64,000 bases of DNA from contig CAJSYZ010000003.1 of NCBI GenBank assembly GCA_910574455.1, positions 2,232,001 to 2,296,000 on the forward strand, written 5' to 3'. Origin of the DNA: Trichaptum fuscoviolaceum. Lineage: Eukaryota; Basidiomycota; Agaricomycetes; Hymenochaetales; Trichaptaceae. The position numbers and the translations under genes are program-made. Below, one piece after another: positions 20,561-31,918 of the stretch (positions are counted from its first letter, which is position 1; the number at the start of each line of letters is the position of its first letter). The notes under the pieces are model-generated. The model was not told where the DNA came from and searched no databases. It worked only from the letters and a program-made list of their open reading frames with translations.

Positions 20561-22985
20561 AGAGATAGCTTCACTCCACATTGCATCGCTAACTTCCGAA
20601 CGGCCCCGTTTCATCGAACTCGACTCATACATATTGTACGCTGCCAGTCAAAGAGATTAAGAAGTCGTTTTCGAGCTTCAGTTCATACTGTCTATTTATG
20701 GATCCTATTGTGTTTGTGAGTTTATCTATAGCTATTGTGTATTTGACCGTGTCTGGCATGCTATGGACGTCCTCGGTGACTTCAGTTCAGTGATAACCGC
20801 GGACCCGGCGTGACCTAACAGCGACTATCTGCGCTCGGGAGTGCACTACCAATCTTTGTGCAGTCATCCGGACCTCTACCATACCAGAGGCCCGAAAGTA
20901 AGTGAGGGGACTTCCTTCCGGAGTTTGCGGACGTTTGCAGAGACAATGTGCAAAGGTTGAGGATATTGGCGATGGACTGAGTTCAGAGGACGAACATTTG
21001 GGACCTCAAAGACATTAAAGTCTCATCAATCAGGTCATTATTCAGACCAACTTGTCGCACTCCATTTGGTACTGATGGGGAGATAACGCGACGGTGTATT
21101 CAAGGGATTCACTGGAAAACATGCATACAAATGCAACCGAATATCCTGTCTGTTGTCTACACAACCACGGTCTATTTCCGAAGACTCGCTCCCCCCCTCT
21201 TTTACTGCAGCCTCCGAGAGCCGGTGTTGATGTGAGAGCGAGAGCCGGGCACCATGAGAATCCTGGGCACCGTCCCGACTGCCGACTCGGTGAACGATTC
21301 AATACTACTCGGGTCGGAACTTTTTCACAGCCAGTGCTGCGTGTTTTCAACGTCTATAGCTTACCATCCAAATCCGAATTCTCAGGACTTGGACGCGACA
21401 ACAATACAAAATTCCTATTCAAAAAATTCGCGAAATGAACGACATGGAGAGGTAGAATTGTTCCGACTCACCTTTTATGGCTTAAATAGATTTAATGAAA
21501 GTGCAAAGGACTCCTTCCTCGATCATTTTTAACGGCATCTTCTTGTACAGCTTATTTGTTCTTGGTGGGCGCGTTTTTTCTCCCTGGCCTCTGGATACGC
21601 GGACTGGAGATTAAAATTCACCTAATTCGTATAGACGGGCAACTGCAGTGGGTGCACGTCGATCCACTATATCCGGAGCCATAAAATCTAAACACATAGT
21701 GTATTTTGATCAACTAGATGGGCAGAGGAGAGATTATGTAGAACTTGAACTTGATCAAGAGACTCCTTTTATTTGCATGAAGGCTGTGGTGACCAATATT
21801 TTGTGATGATTTACCCGTGATGCCTCCGCGTAGTAGTAGGCGAGCGACAATGTTGACTGACCTAGATCTCGCATAGTTGTCTTCGCGTTTCACTAATCCT
21901 CTCACCCTTCGTAGCCCTTGCTTGCTCAGAAATTCAACAAAAGACGTAAAGGCGTCGGCGGGGATACTACTTACCTGACATATAATGTTGCCTTGCTCGA
22001 CGTCCCTCATATTATTTCTGTTCCGAATAGTCGCAAGGTGACGAAAATTCGGACTATCTGTGACTGCTGCTGGAGCATAGTCAGGCACTTTGTATCAAGA
22101 AGGAAATCATCTTGAGAGCACGAGGCCGCCATGGAGATTATTTGTTCAAGTCCGAAAGTACGACAGTGAACGCAAGACGTAAGTTCTGTCGAAGCGAAAG
22201 TCGCTGTGTGTGGGAGTCTTATAAGTTAGTATTCATAACATATCCGTGGTGCATTTTGAATGGTATGATTGACGAACATACACAAGCACTCAGAATTGTA
22301 AACTAATAGAACATGGGTACGACTAGTAGCCTGAGTAGCAGCCAATCAGAGACGAAATTTAAAGTTATTTATACTTCCTTTTTAGGACAACCGAGGATGA
22401 GTAGAGCCCGAAGCGATCAGTAACACTCCGTGAAGATCCTCTTCCTTTCACCACCATATAACAATATACCTATGAACCGCTACTCGCGACCTTCTCCCTG
22501 ATTAATGTGCCAAGGACTCAATATGGTGAACGGGAAGAAACAGGGGCGTTTGGAAGTGAAGGGCAGTGGGCCTGAGCTTCTTTCAATTATCCTCGAGCTT
22601 CGTTCGTTTGAACACATTTAGTCCAAAGTCTATTGCAGGTGTACTTTCAGGATGAACCCACGACTTTATTTTCGGTATCTAGAAGCCGTAAGGAGCAAGA
22701 GAGCTGTCGGAAAGCGAGGAAATAATGGGACGTAAGAGACGCCGGACGTTCTTCTGTTCTAAGCCGCACTTGCCTCGCGAGACGGGCATGATGCTTGCTG
22801 GTCTCCCGCCGAACGCGTGCTAAGCGCTTCTTCTCCCAAGTCCTGTCCGCTTATTATCCCCGTCACAATCCGGCCTGTCACCCAGCATCGGCTCTCCCTA
22901 CTTCTGCTCCCCACATCTCCTCCTCCTCCTTCTCGTCTTATCCCTCGTCGCCGTCTACGCAAATCTACTTCTTATTCTCTTCGCT
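20561..22985. other. 2.4-kb spacer without a recognised gene
   Basis: This lies between ARP4 and the seven-TM gene, both on +. Composition is mixed with no repeat arrays, TIRs or transposon protein motifs. Positions 22790-22985 are pyrimidine-rich and are probably the leader of the next gene. A minus-strand frame near 21714-22088 is listed separately. Confidence 0.4.
21714..22088 (-). other. Possible unrecognised short gene or exon
   Basis: This is a 124-codon minus-strand open frame beginning MPDYAPAAVTDSPNF. After the codons for GNIICQ there is a textbook donor, CAG/gtaagt, near 21974, so this may be the first exon of a spliced gene rather than a continuous frame. No family is recognised and no partner exon is convincing. 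It may be chance. Confidence 0.2.
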
Positions 22986-24994
22986 ATGGTCGACTGGAAG
23001 TCCATCGATGAGATCACGAAAGACTCCCGTAAGTGCCGGACCATGCAATGCTTCAAGGGCTATGAAGCTAATGCTCAGCACTGCGCAGTGGCATTCGAGA
23101 AGTTGATATACTGCCTTTTCGGTCTGTATGTTTGGGAGCTGTTCCAGACATGCGACTTCGAATGGTCGATCGTAACACGACAGCGCAAATTTACATGGCC
23201 AATGGTATGTTAAGCTGTCATGAGACCGCGATGTCCCTTGCTCACTTTTAACCCTCGCGTCTAGAGTGAGTTTATCACTAAACAGATTGGCAGGAGCTGT
23301 AGATGACAATGCTGCCACAGTATTCTTCTTCCTTGGCCGATACTGTATGCTATGGGCATTAATAGGGATGTGAGTGGCAGTCGTTATTGTTTGAGTTTTA
23401 ATCCAGGCTAATATGTCTGGCGTTTAGAATAATATCATTCAACGTTACAACAAAGGTAGGCTTGCCCAGAACGGAACAGCGTTCAGCGGTTCGAACTGAC
23501 GATGATTGTAACTCTCAGATCAATTGCGAGGCGTTATACACATTTAATTCAGTGAGTGACTACCCTGTCATTCTCTACCCCGATTTATTCAACGTGGACA
23601 CAGTGGACAGGAAATATGGCCATTCTCTGTGCATCGACATCCCTCATGATCCGCACGTACGTACAATTCAAGATCACTTATTTGCGGATCTCAACTTTCA
23701 CTGTTATAGGATTGCAATCTGGGAACGTAGGCTTGCTGTCGTGATACCCTTGCTTGTACTGTGCTTAGGACACTGGGGGGTACTATACCATGGCATTATT
23801 ATTGTCCGCGCTACGTGGAATGATACTGCTCGCGCATGTATCGTTAACCAATCGAATTCAGCAATTCTGAAGTTCACTTTCTTCGCGAGTGAGTATTATT
23901 CATTAAATTTGATATCGGTTTGCTGTCTATCACCCCCCCTTCCAACTTGCCCGCGCTTACTGTCGTTGTACGGATCTGCTCCGACACAAATACTCGGACG
24001 ATCTGAAGCCATACGTCTTGATCGAATAGCCTCGGATCTCTTCCCTCGATGCCAATTTGAGTTTGGTGGCACATTTACATAACTCCTTACCTCGTCTGCT
24101 TTAATGAAGCAATAGCAGCTAACCTGTTTAAAAAAAATAGCCATGGGCTTCGACCTACTCATCCTCGTATTCACTTGTACCGCGCTATTACGCAACTCGA
24201 ACCGTTCTGGTTTGTGGCAGCTCCTCTTCCGCGATGGTCTGGTATACTGGGGCCTTGCGTTCAGTGCGAACGCTGTACCTGCCGTAAGTACAATCCCAAT
24301 TAAATCAATTGAAGAAATTCATTGTGTTTAACCCGTCGTTTTCGTCAATGCTCAGATATTGAATAGTTTGGATCTGAACGGTATGTTAAGGCCAATTTCT
24401 GCGCTCGTAATCACAGAACTGATTTACTTATTTAACAGTGATGATGAACATGTACGAATACTTTGACTAGGAAAAACTCAAATATTGTCATGCTAACATT
24501 GTGTACTTAGTATTGCGACTGTTCCAGCTGCAACAGTCTCGTGCATCGCTGCGAACCGTTGTGTCGTGCGCCTACAGGAATTCACAAACCGAGATGTATA
24601 TGTCTCGTCTGTCGGTGCAGTTGTCTCCAGCGACAGTCCCGGTCGGATGGGCGGTGCTATGTCTACTGTGCGTTTTGGAACCGCAGGCAACGCAATGCGC
24701 ACTGCACGCCCGGAGGTGCACATCCGAACAGACCATATCACGATGGAGACACTGAGGTACGCATTCTTGATATCATACCTCCAATTCGAGGTTACTGATT
24801 TTATTTTTATATAACGCCTCCCTACGTCTGCTGTGTCGACTAGCAGTAAGACCGTAGTCCAAAGCCCACGATCGACCCAGAAGTCACCGCGAGACCTTGA
24901 AGGAGGGTCAACTTCAGACGACGATATCACCGAAGTCAAAATCGACCGTGAAACCTACGGTGAAAGCGAGGTGTCTTTCCATCATGCAGCGTAA
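22986..24994 (+). CDS. Agaricomycete-type seven-TM membrane protein
   Basis: This is a multi-pass membrane protein of a family very expanded in mushrooms and of unknown function (a receptor-like topology is often suggested). The start reads MVDWKSIDEITKDSRKC. About nine to ten short exons can be followed: LYVWELFQTCDFEWSIVTRQRKFTWPM, VFFFLGRYCMLWALIGM, IISFNVTTK, INCEALYTFN, WTGNMAILCASTSLMIRT, IAIWERRLAVVIPLLVLCL with HWGVLYHGIIIV, then MGFDLLILVFTCTALL, the family-typical LLFRDGLVYWGLAFSANAVPAI, and a last hydrophobic segment around IATVPAATVSCIAANRCVVRLQEF. The tail is cytosolic-looking, Ser/Asp-rich and ends SEVSFHHAA. Several exons are under 60 nt. The boundaries at 23400-23700 are less certain. 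Confidence 0.82.
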
Positions 24995-25755
24995 ACCTAC
25001 TATACCCCCTTGCCCATCCTCCTTGTCTTCTCTACAAACGTACGTCTAACTCTCATTGTCCCACATGCAACTGAGACTAAGGATTGAAGCGATGTAGTGT
25101 CTATTGTGGGCTGAAAGTACCGCTGAGAGTCCAGCTTTATTTGCATATACATTGTAGATTGGTCGACTCGAGATCGAACATTTGATTTGATCCGAGTCCA
25201 TATCTCGCACTCGTTTTTTTTCCTTCCCTTTCCCACCTCCCCTTCGCCGTTCCTCAACTCATTCTTCCCGAAACCATCCACTACCATTACCTCTTACGCC
25301 TCTCATCTCCCACACCATCTACCACTCACCACGGCATAGCTTCTTGCATCCGGAATAAATCCCGTCATCAAGCGCGAAAAATCACTTCTTCCTTTATAGA
25401 TTGAAACTTATCAGGGGATCAGGTTCCCAGTAATATATCGTTACATAGCAGACAAACGCAAATTGGAAAGTAGATAATAGGGGATGCGAATGACAGAAAA
25501 TTGGATACTGTAGTGACAAACTCGGATAGGGGTTAACATTGTGTATGATAGAGCAGGTTTGGCATACTACAGGACAAAGACGATTCAATGGCACAGGCAG
25601 GGTGACAGGTTTGCTCAAAAGAGAGTACAGAAGACACAGATATAACCATCGAGATGACAATCGTGGTGAAACGTCAATCAAACATGAGCCTACTAAAGCG
25701 CATGTATGTCTACAAAAGAAAGGAATCAACCAACTCATGAAAGAAAAATGAAACA
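24995..25755. other. Convergent intergenic region, no gene seen
   Basis: This 0.76 kb stretch lies between the stops of the seven-TM gene (+) and the UPF0642 gene (-). It is AT- and pyrimidine-rich and presumably holds both 3' UTRs. Nothing else was recognised. Confidence 0.5.
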
Positions 25756-26659
25756 TCAGCGCCTGCGGTGTGCGCGACCAGGTCTGCGTTTGGCAGCGAT
25801 GCCGCCTTGACGGTTCATGCCCTTTACTTTCGGCCGCGCATCTAGTCCTTTCGACGCCCGCCACTCTTCGCGCCGGGAACCTCGGGGGCCATGTGTTGAT
25901 ATTTTCTTTGCTGCTTGTGCTGTCGCTGTCGAAGGGGCGGATCCGGCGTCAAGTTCCATGGTGTCTAGAGTCGGTTCGATATATGTCGAGGTGTCGAGGG
26001 AGAATATTAGATCAGAGAGAAAGGGAGATGGTGTGAGTTCTGTGAGATTGGAGTGAGAACAAGAAGGCCGGACAGACCTGCACCTGGAATCGTAGGCGAG
26101 TCGGCGGACTGCGCAAGTTCTGTAGTCGAGGATAGAAGGTAGTGTCAATTTCCGAGCTTGAAGAGGCTTGAGGATAATTTATCAAAAGTCCGGGAGAAGA
26201 TTTGTAGATGCGAAACGCAGCAGTATGTTAGAACGTCATTGATAGTTTGTTCTCGCAGGAATGTTTCCCTTCCGTGAAATATCGTTCGTTGTTATAACCC
26301 CCCTATCACTTCGCAGACGCAATAGATTGAAAGCTTGACGATGAATCCATGCCAGATACATGGTCCGTTCAATACGAGCCGACAGGCCTCCTGCACATCG
26401 CTTCTTCAAACCTAGCCATGCTCTCGACGCCAATACTCCCCGGTTCAACAAGACCAAAGAGAAGGAACCAAGACGAACCTGCATCATCCTCTGCACCTTC
26501 CTGCACCTCGACGTCGCCGTCCTTGTCTGCACCCTGTACGGCCTTTAGCTTCGAATGCAGCCGGTCGAGCCGCGCTGCCTCGACTGCGGCATACACGCCC
26601 TCCTCGCGCTTCTTTGCCCGGAAAGACCGCTTGACTTTTGAGCGAGTGGATTTCGCCAT
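25756..26659 (-). CDS. UPF0642 (DUF2423) nucleolar-type basic protein
   Basis: This small, very basic protein is related to yeast YBL028C (reported as nucleolar). The N-terminus MAKSTRSKVKRSFRAKKREE followed by GVYAAVEAARLDRLHSKL is the conserved DUF2423 head. The C-terminus ISTHGPRGSRREEWRASKG followed by RPKVKGMNRQGG and a poly-basic end is the conserved tail. Exon 1 is 26479-26659. Exon 2 (25756-25964) joins in phase through G/AC and encodes DTMELDAGS before the tail, giving about 130 residues. The single intron inferred is 514 nt, ten times longer than others in this window. An extra exon inside it is possible, but I found none that keeps the frame. Confidence 0.85.
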
Positions 26660-27662
26660 GTTTTGAAGTTGAGGTATTACTGGATGGGTGAGGTGCGCTG
26701 AATGTGTCCTGTTGTCGGTGCAAGAAGAGCAAAGGTGTGAGAGGCTAGAGACCACGAAGATGAGCTTCAGATAACGTGGAGTGTCTCCTGAGTCAAAGTT
26801 GACTCGTGAAGGGTTTGCAGTAAATGAGTTGACTCGGTGCAGTGTACCAGCAAACTTGAAGGGCAAATTTGTGTCTATCATTAGCACAGCCACTCCGAGT
26901 CCCTGGAAAGGCTGTTCCCTACCTCTTTTCAACTTGAACCTCATTAGTGCTACTAGTATGGCACAAACTTATCTCACTTATATTTAAACTTTCTACCTGT
27001 GAGATCTCACCTCCGAGGTTCGTACTGTAGGGCTTGGGCTGTACTTACGATCGACTTACAGACTGCGTCACTACCTCCCGACGCACTGCCGACTTTTCAC
27101 CAGAAGCTCTACTGCTGTCCTGTCTTTTCTTACTCGCTGCTAAGACGATAGGATGTACGGAGATGCACTACCTGACTTATGCACTCTTCTGTGCACAGCT
27201 TGTTTGTTGTACACTGCGAAACCAAATGTTGTAGCTTGTAAAGCAGTGTATGCAAATATTGCTTAGTACTCCCGCTGCCAGTGGTTGCTTGAATAGAGAA
27301 GACGAGTTCCGAGGGTGAAGTGGTAAAGAACTGGTCGTATTCAGAGCAAGCCAAGCACAGACCTCCCGACCGATCATTCCTTGACACTCAGCGGATTATC
27401 GAGGGTCTATCGTTTTCACCAAGGCACTGGTGGCGAAATTGAAAATCAGGAGTTTTAATTTGTCTTTCAGGAGGCTTGAATTGCAAAGTTATGTTCTAGA
27501 GCACCAAGACCAGCTTTAGAATAGATTTTTCTTTCATTATCGTTAATGTTCGTAGTATATTGTTATCCACAAATCAGACAGTAAAATTATTACCAAAATA
27601 CCACCAATTGGTATCATAAAAATTCGATGAAATCAATAAAACGATCACTTTGGCTATGCTCT
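26660..27662. other. Intergenic spacer, no gene seen
   Basis: This is the promoter side of the UPF0642 gene, followed by AT-rich sequence up to the tRNA-like gene at 27663. No open frame with family resemblance was recognised. Confidence 0.45.
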
Positions 27663-27744
27663 GACTCAGCCAAGAATTGAACTTGGAACCTTCTGTGTAA
27701 CTAATCATGTTAGACAGAAATCATAACCGCTAGACCACTGAGTC
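27663..27744 (-). tRNA. tRNA-Val(AAC)-like gene with 10-nt intron
   Basis: Read on the minus strand, the 82 nt fold as a tRNA. The acceptor stem GACTCAG/CTGAGTC is perfect (7 bp), a D arm has loop AGCGGTTA with the GG pair, the anticodon stem is TCTGT/ACAGA, and the T arm is CCAAG-TTCAATT-CTTGG. The base after the acceptor is A, the usual valine discriminator. The anticodon loop is 17 nt; removing 10 nt after position 37 (tgattagtta) leaves CTAACAC with anticodon AAC. The intron's GTTA can pair with TAAC of the loop, as in eukaryotic pre-tRNAs. Weak points are a T-T mismatch in the D stem and U at position 26. It could instead be a tRNA-derived repeat; see the twin copy at 50917-50998. Confidence 0.65.
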
Positions 27745-27978
27745 TATGAGTTAAGTCTGTTATTAAATATAAATACTATGTATGTTTGTACGACGAGATA
27801 TAATTTGTTCTGTGTGCTAGGATAAATGTAGTAAGAAGTATTTGAGGCTTTATTCATTGATAGGCCATGACAAAAGGATGATCATTTTTAAAGCACCTAC
27901 ACAGAAAGATTATCATAAAAGGGCCATAAATCAGAATTTCCTCTTAGGCTGACCGGCTGATCTAAATCCGACCAATGA

Positions 27979-28601
27979 TCATGCACCTTCTGTCCGGTCT
28001 GAGTGCCCTAATGATTTTTCCGGCTGTATTTGGTCGCGTATAATTTGCTTCTGTAGTAAATTGTTAGCGCTACATTTCCTATGCATAGTCATAGATAGCG
28101 TACCAATTCTTTCAGCTCGGGGAAACCGCCCTTGATTTTCCTATCCCACGCCAAAACCAGGCCATTTTCAGTAGACAACCACACTCGAAATCGGCCGGCG
28201 GTATCCTCAGAATTTAACGGGATGATATGCACACCGTTCAAAGCAGGTGGAGGGAACGTGAGCAGCAATTCAGTAGAGACCCATGTTGCTCTATGAAGCC
28301 TGCAGAGTGGTTGTAAAGGCAGTGTAAAGGTTTGAAGGTTTACAACTTGTAGACTCACCATCGGCACTAACAGATAAATACTAATGAGCTTTTTCCTTCG
28401 CAATAAAGTGATGAGTGTGCTAACTCTATCGCAAAACTCGATAGTAACACTGGGTACCGGCAATGACGGAGGTGGTCTGAAAGTCGAAGCATCCAGTGGG
28501 TCATATGCTTTGCTCACTGCTTGCAAATCTGTGCTTGAGATTTTCGAAGCAGGTGTTGTCGGAGCTTGATCAAGGCAGTCCGTGCATGTATTGTCGGTCA
28601 T
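27979..28601 (-). CDS. SelW/Rdx-family CxxC protein (cysteine form)
   Basis: This thioredoxin-like protein of the SelT/SelW/SelH (Rdx) family has a redox role inferred from the family. Four exons fit: 28425-28601, 28359-28366, 28104-28299 and 27979-28050, giving 150 residues. The second exon is only 8 nt (TGCCGATG). It restores the active-site region as FCDRCRWLHRATW, with CxxC = CDRC; selenocysteine is replaced by Cys, as expected in fungi. Other family marks are ELLLTFPPPALNGVHIIPLN, GRFRVWL and DRKIKGGFPELKELKQ, and the end reads EKSLGHSDRTEGA. Without the micro-exon the second Cys and the CRW motif are lost. The N-terminal 45 residues are unconserved. Confidence 0.9.
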
Positions 28602-28805
28602 ATCTCTTTTATTTCCGCTTCCTTACGACGATAATTTGCTGGTAATGCTGGTAAATGTTTGAGAGAAAGTGTAAGACGAAGTCATGAGGAAGGAGTCCGA
28701 AGGACCAAGATTGCCTCAAAGGCATCCGAGTCCTGTCTGCGACCCTGACAACACGTCATTGTTTGAAAGGATAAACCACACGACACTTCCTCACCGTCTA
28801 CAGCC

Positions 28806-29577
28806 ATGGCAAACGCGTCGCAAAAGAAAACAGGTATTCGTCAGAATAACGTCTTAGCAATAACTCACTGAGCTCTACCTAGCTACTCAAAATGAAAAGG
28901 CAGTTAAAAACCTCCATCTTGGGATGGTCCTTTCCATAGCCCTCTCCCTCGCATTCCGCCTTCTGTTTCGCCGAAACACGATCTTTGCTCCCTCAAAAGG
29001 GCTAATATTTCTGCTATCGTCGACATTCATCCCGGAATTCCTCGTAAGCCCTAGACTCAATATACCATCCTTGTACTAACAACTCAGCGCTAGGTATACA
29101 AATACCTGGTGAAGATTGGCACTCCCAAACGTGATGGTGCAGGCAACTTGATTTCTTCGGGAGAAGATCTAAATCTTGGAGGAATCACGGATTGGTGCTT
29201 TGACGTCCTTTATGTCACTTGTAAGTTGAAAGATTATGCCTTACATCGAGACTTGCCAATGAATCCATCCAATATCTTAGGGGTATGCCAGGTTGTGAGT
29301 GCCATCTTCGGCGAGCGCTTCTGGCTTTTCTATCTTTCTGTGAGCACCCACTTGCTTTTACCTCGTTCTTCCAATTGAAACATATCCAAAATATCAGATT
29401 CCTGGGTACGCTGCCTATAAAATCTGGACAATGTTCATATCACCCATGGTCCTTGGACGTGGAGCTGCTCCCGATTCAGAAGTGCCAGTAGAGCCAACGA
29501 GCAAAAGGCAACAGAAGCTGAAAGCGCGTTCGGAGAAAGGCGATTCTAGAGTTAAAGCTACGACAGTGAGACGGTAA
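28806..29577 (+). CDS. SND2: TMEM208 / Snd2 ER-targeting membrane protein
   Basis: This ER membrane protein belongs to the SRP-independent targeting route that inserts tail-anchored and other membrane proteins. Exons give MANASQKKTATQNEKAVKNL, a first hydrophobic helix pair (MVLSIALSLAFRLLF and GLIFLLSSTFIPEFLVY), the family's LNLGGITDWCFDVLYVT, a third helix (CQVVSAIFGERFWLFYLS), then IPGYAAYKIWTMFISPMVLG and a charged C-terminal tail ending KATTVRR. Total length is about 185 residues, close to human TMEM208 (173). Introns follow codons near 28833, 29043, 29220 and 29340, all 50-80 nt. The locus lies head-to-head with the SelW-type gene, about 200 bp between starts. Confidence 0.87.
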
Positions 29578-29730
29578 AAAGATACTGCCAGAATTACTTT
29601 CGTTCTATCTGCAAGAACATGTTCTAAAGAATTCTTATTTATTGTACAATTAGTTAGATATATAGTCCATGCATGCGCCAATATCTTACAACGATCCAGA
29701 TTGTCTACGAAAAGCAGCTGAGGAAAGCAA

Positions 29731-31198
29731 TTACGAAAGCTCAGCAAAGCCAACTTGCTTTTGGCCGACGTCGAATACTGATACAAACGAAGTCAGATAG
29801 AAAGGACAAGCAAAAATTCGATTTCTTACCTGAATAGACGTTTTGAAGGAATGTGTCGCCGATAATCCAGAATCCTATGAGTTCCTATAAGTTTCCAACT
29901 CGAAAATAGCATATTTGGCTTAACTCACCCACTCCATCCATTCCCGCGATGCCACCAACACAGTCGGTAGAGTTCGCTGATACCAGCCCAAGGTTAAAGA
30001 GATTCGAGGCAATGGAGAAGGATTTTCCTCCGAAGGACAAGCTAACATCTGGCGCGGAATTGCAGGGGAATGTGAAGAAACCGTCACCAACCGTATTCGA
30101 CGCATCTGCGGAACCAGGGATGGCTGCGTAGAAGTCCTTCACCGATGTCGGATCACCAACAATGAGTGTCGTGCCGGTATCGATGACAGAGTCGATATTT
30201 GTTATAACACTGTCCTCACCCACGTTCACCGAGTCCATATTGACTTGCCAAAATCCGACTTGCGTCACATTGACTTTCGTCACAGATCCAGAGAACTTCG
30301 CCTTGTTTACTCCTCCGAGATATAATTCGGATTCACCGCTCGTTATCTTAAACGCGAACATTGGCTCGGTGACTTGTTTTTGATTGACCAGCGTTTGGAA
30401 AACTGGATTAGCAGGGTATGTTGATATTTGCTCAAAGCCCATTCCCATCAGTCCGTCGGGGGAAAAGCTGGCAAGATCGAACCCATTGGAGTACTGGGTA
30501 GCTGCACCGACATGCTGGCCTGATGCACTAAGATTTGCTAGGCGAACTGTGTCGGTATATTGATCGCCCGAAACGGATGTCCCGTCTCCAAAGCCAATAC
30601 TGAATGTTTTCCCCACTTTCTTGGCTGTCGAGCTCGCATTAGTGTCGTAAAGTTTGTGTCCATCACAGTTCGAAGTGCAAGCCACCGATGGAAGGAAAAA
30701 GTCGCTACTTCCGGTGTCGAAGTCGACTATAACCCGAAATTCGTTGCTCAGTCACAAATGATAGCATGATTTGAAACGTGATTATTACCTGTGTACTTCA
30801 CTGGCGGGGTTCCAACTTCAACTTCACCTTGCCAGAGCACACCCGATGAATCATTCAGTTCAAGATCTCCGATAGCTCGCTTCTCTAGCTCAAAGTGAAT
30901 TCCCTTATCACTAGGGTGAAGTGCACCAGTGTTTTGTTGGTATGCTTTGAAGCCTCTCGAAACTTTCCTGGTTCACAGGTCAAAACAACTCCGTAATAAT
31001 CTTTATATTGTTTGCGTACTTTGCAGTCCTTGTCAGTTGCGACTTCAGCAACGTATGCTTCACGACTCCATTCACATCCACAAATGCTGCATGTCTTGAG
31101 CGAGTCAGGGAAACTGGTATCTTGACGTGGTCATGAGGGGTCGGACGAGCAGACACAAACAGGAAGGGCAAAAACAACGAAAGAAACGGAAGATGCAT
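29731..31198 (-). CDS. Secreted pepsin-like aspartic protease (A1)
   Basis: This is an endopeptidase with two catalytic aspartates in DTGS and DTGT motifs. The start MHLPFLSLFLPFLFVSARP is a signal peptide. A propeptide (VKIPVSLTRSRHAAFVDVNG) precedes the mature domain. The first catalytic motif is VDFDTGSSDFFLPSVAC, the flap region is FSIGFGDGTSVSGDQYTD, the second is SVIDTGTTLIVGDPTSV, and the C-terminal lobe ends GFWIIGDTFLQNVYSVFDVGQKQVGFAEL. The central exon reads on from 30685 to about 29928; shorter exons flank it, and the last ends with TAA at 29731. There is no C-terminal GPI-like tail, so it is expected to be secreted or vacuolar (polyporopepsin-like) rather than a wall-anchored yapsin. 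Confidence 0.92.
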
Positions 31199-31918
31199 AA
31201 CAAGGGGTTTGTCGTGAAAGAGTGTGGGGTGAGCCAGCAAGGTAAAGAGCCACAGAAGCAGGATGGTGGCCGCTTAGCAGAGTTATATACTAGTAGGGCA
31301 ACCACCGCAGGCTCGTGTTCTCAAGATGGCGGCCGGTTTAAGATGCAAATCAGTGACGTGCCAAAAAGTACTAGCTTCTTTTCCTTCCAATACAGTCTGT
31401 TCAAACTGCTGCTGTGGTGCTGGAATTATCGGTGGTCATACGCGTCTGGTCTGGCTGGACCGCACTTTGCCCGTAGCGATTTCGAGTGCCATACTCTTCT
31501 GCCCTCTTTCCCCATACCCGAAAGACCAAAGCCATTTATCAGGGAAGTTTAATTTGTTGATAATATGAATTTGCCTGGCTGGATGCGTGCGATATCCTCA
31601 AGGCTCAGAGAGACTCTTCCAAGGCTAGGACATTACGTTGAGGTGTAACTCCGAGCTTCCGAGTGGTTAGTCCGAGCTTCGTGTCTGGTGACCGGCAATT
31701 GACATGTCTTCTGATGCGTGCCCAACTTGAAGCCGCAGTAGCCTCAATAAGTGTAAATCTCAGGTCTGGGAACGTATGGTGGTTGTAGTGGATGGATGAA
31801 AAGACTGGAAGTCCACGTTCAAACGACCCTAAGGGCTACTTCAAACGGTTGGCCGCCGGGCATGAGAAAGTATTTCTCAATACAATTTGCCTGCTCTGGC
31901 AATGATTTTGGCTTTTAG
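31199..31918. promoter_or_regulatory. Divergent intergenic region
   Basis: This is 0.7 kb between the aspartic protease start (-) and the Myb-type gene (+). It must hold both promoters and probably a small unidentified first exon of the Myb-type gene, because an acceptor (ttttag, ending 31918) opens that gene's coding frame directly after an in-frame stop. Confidence 0.4.

Noticed and set aside
25965..26478. C/D-box snoRNA in the long UPF0642 intron
   Set aside because: I found no RTGATGA C box paired with a CTGA D box near terminal stems; only loose matches.
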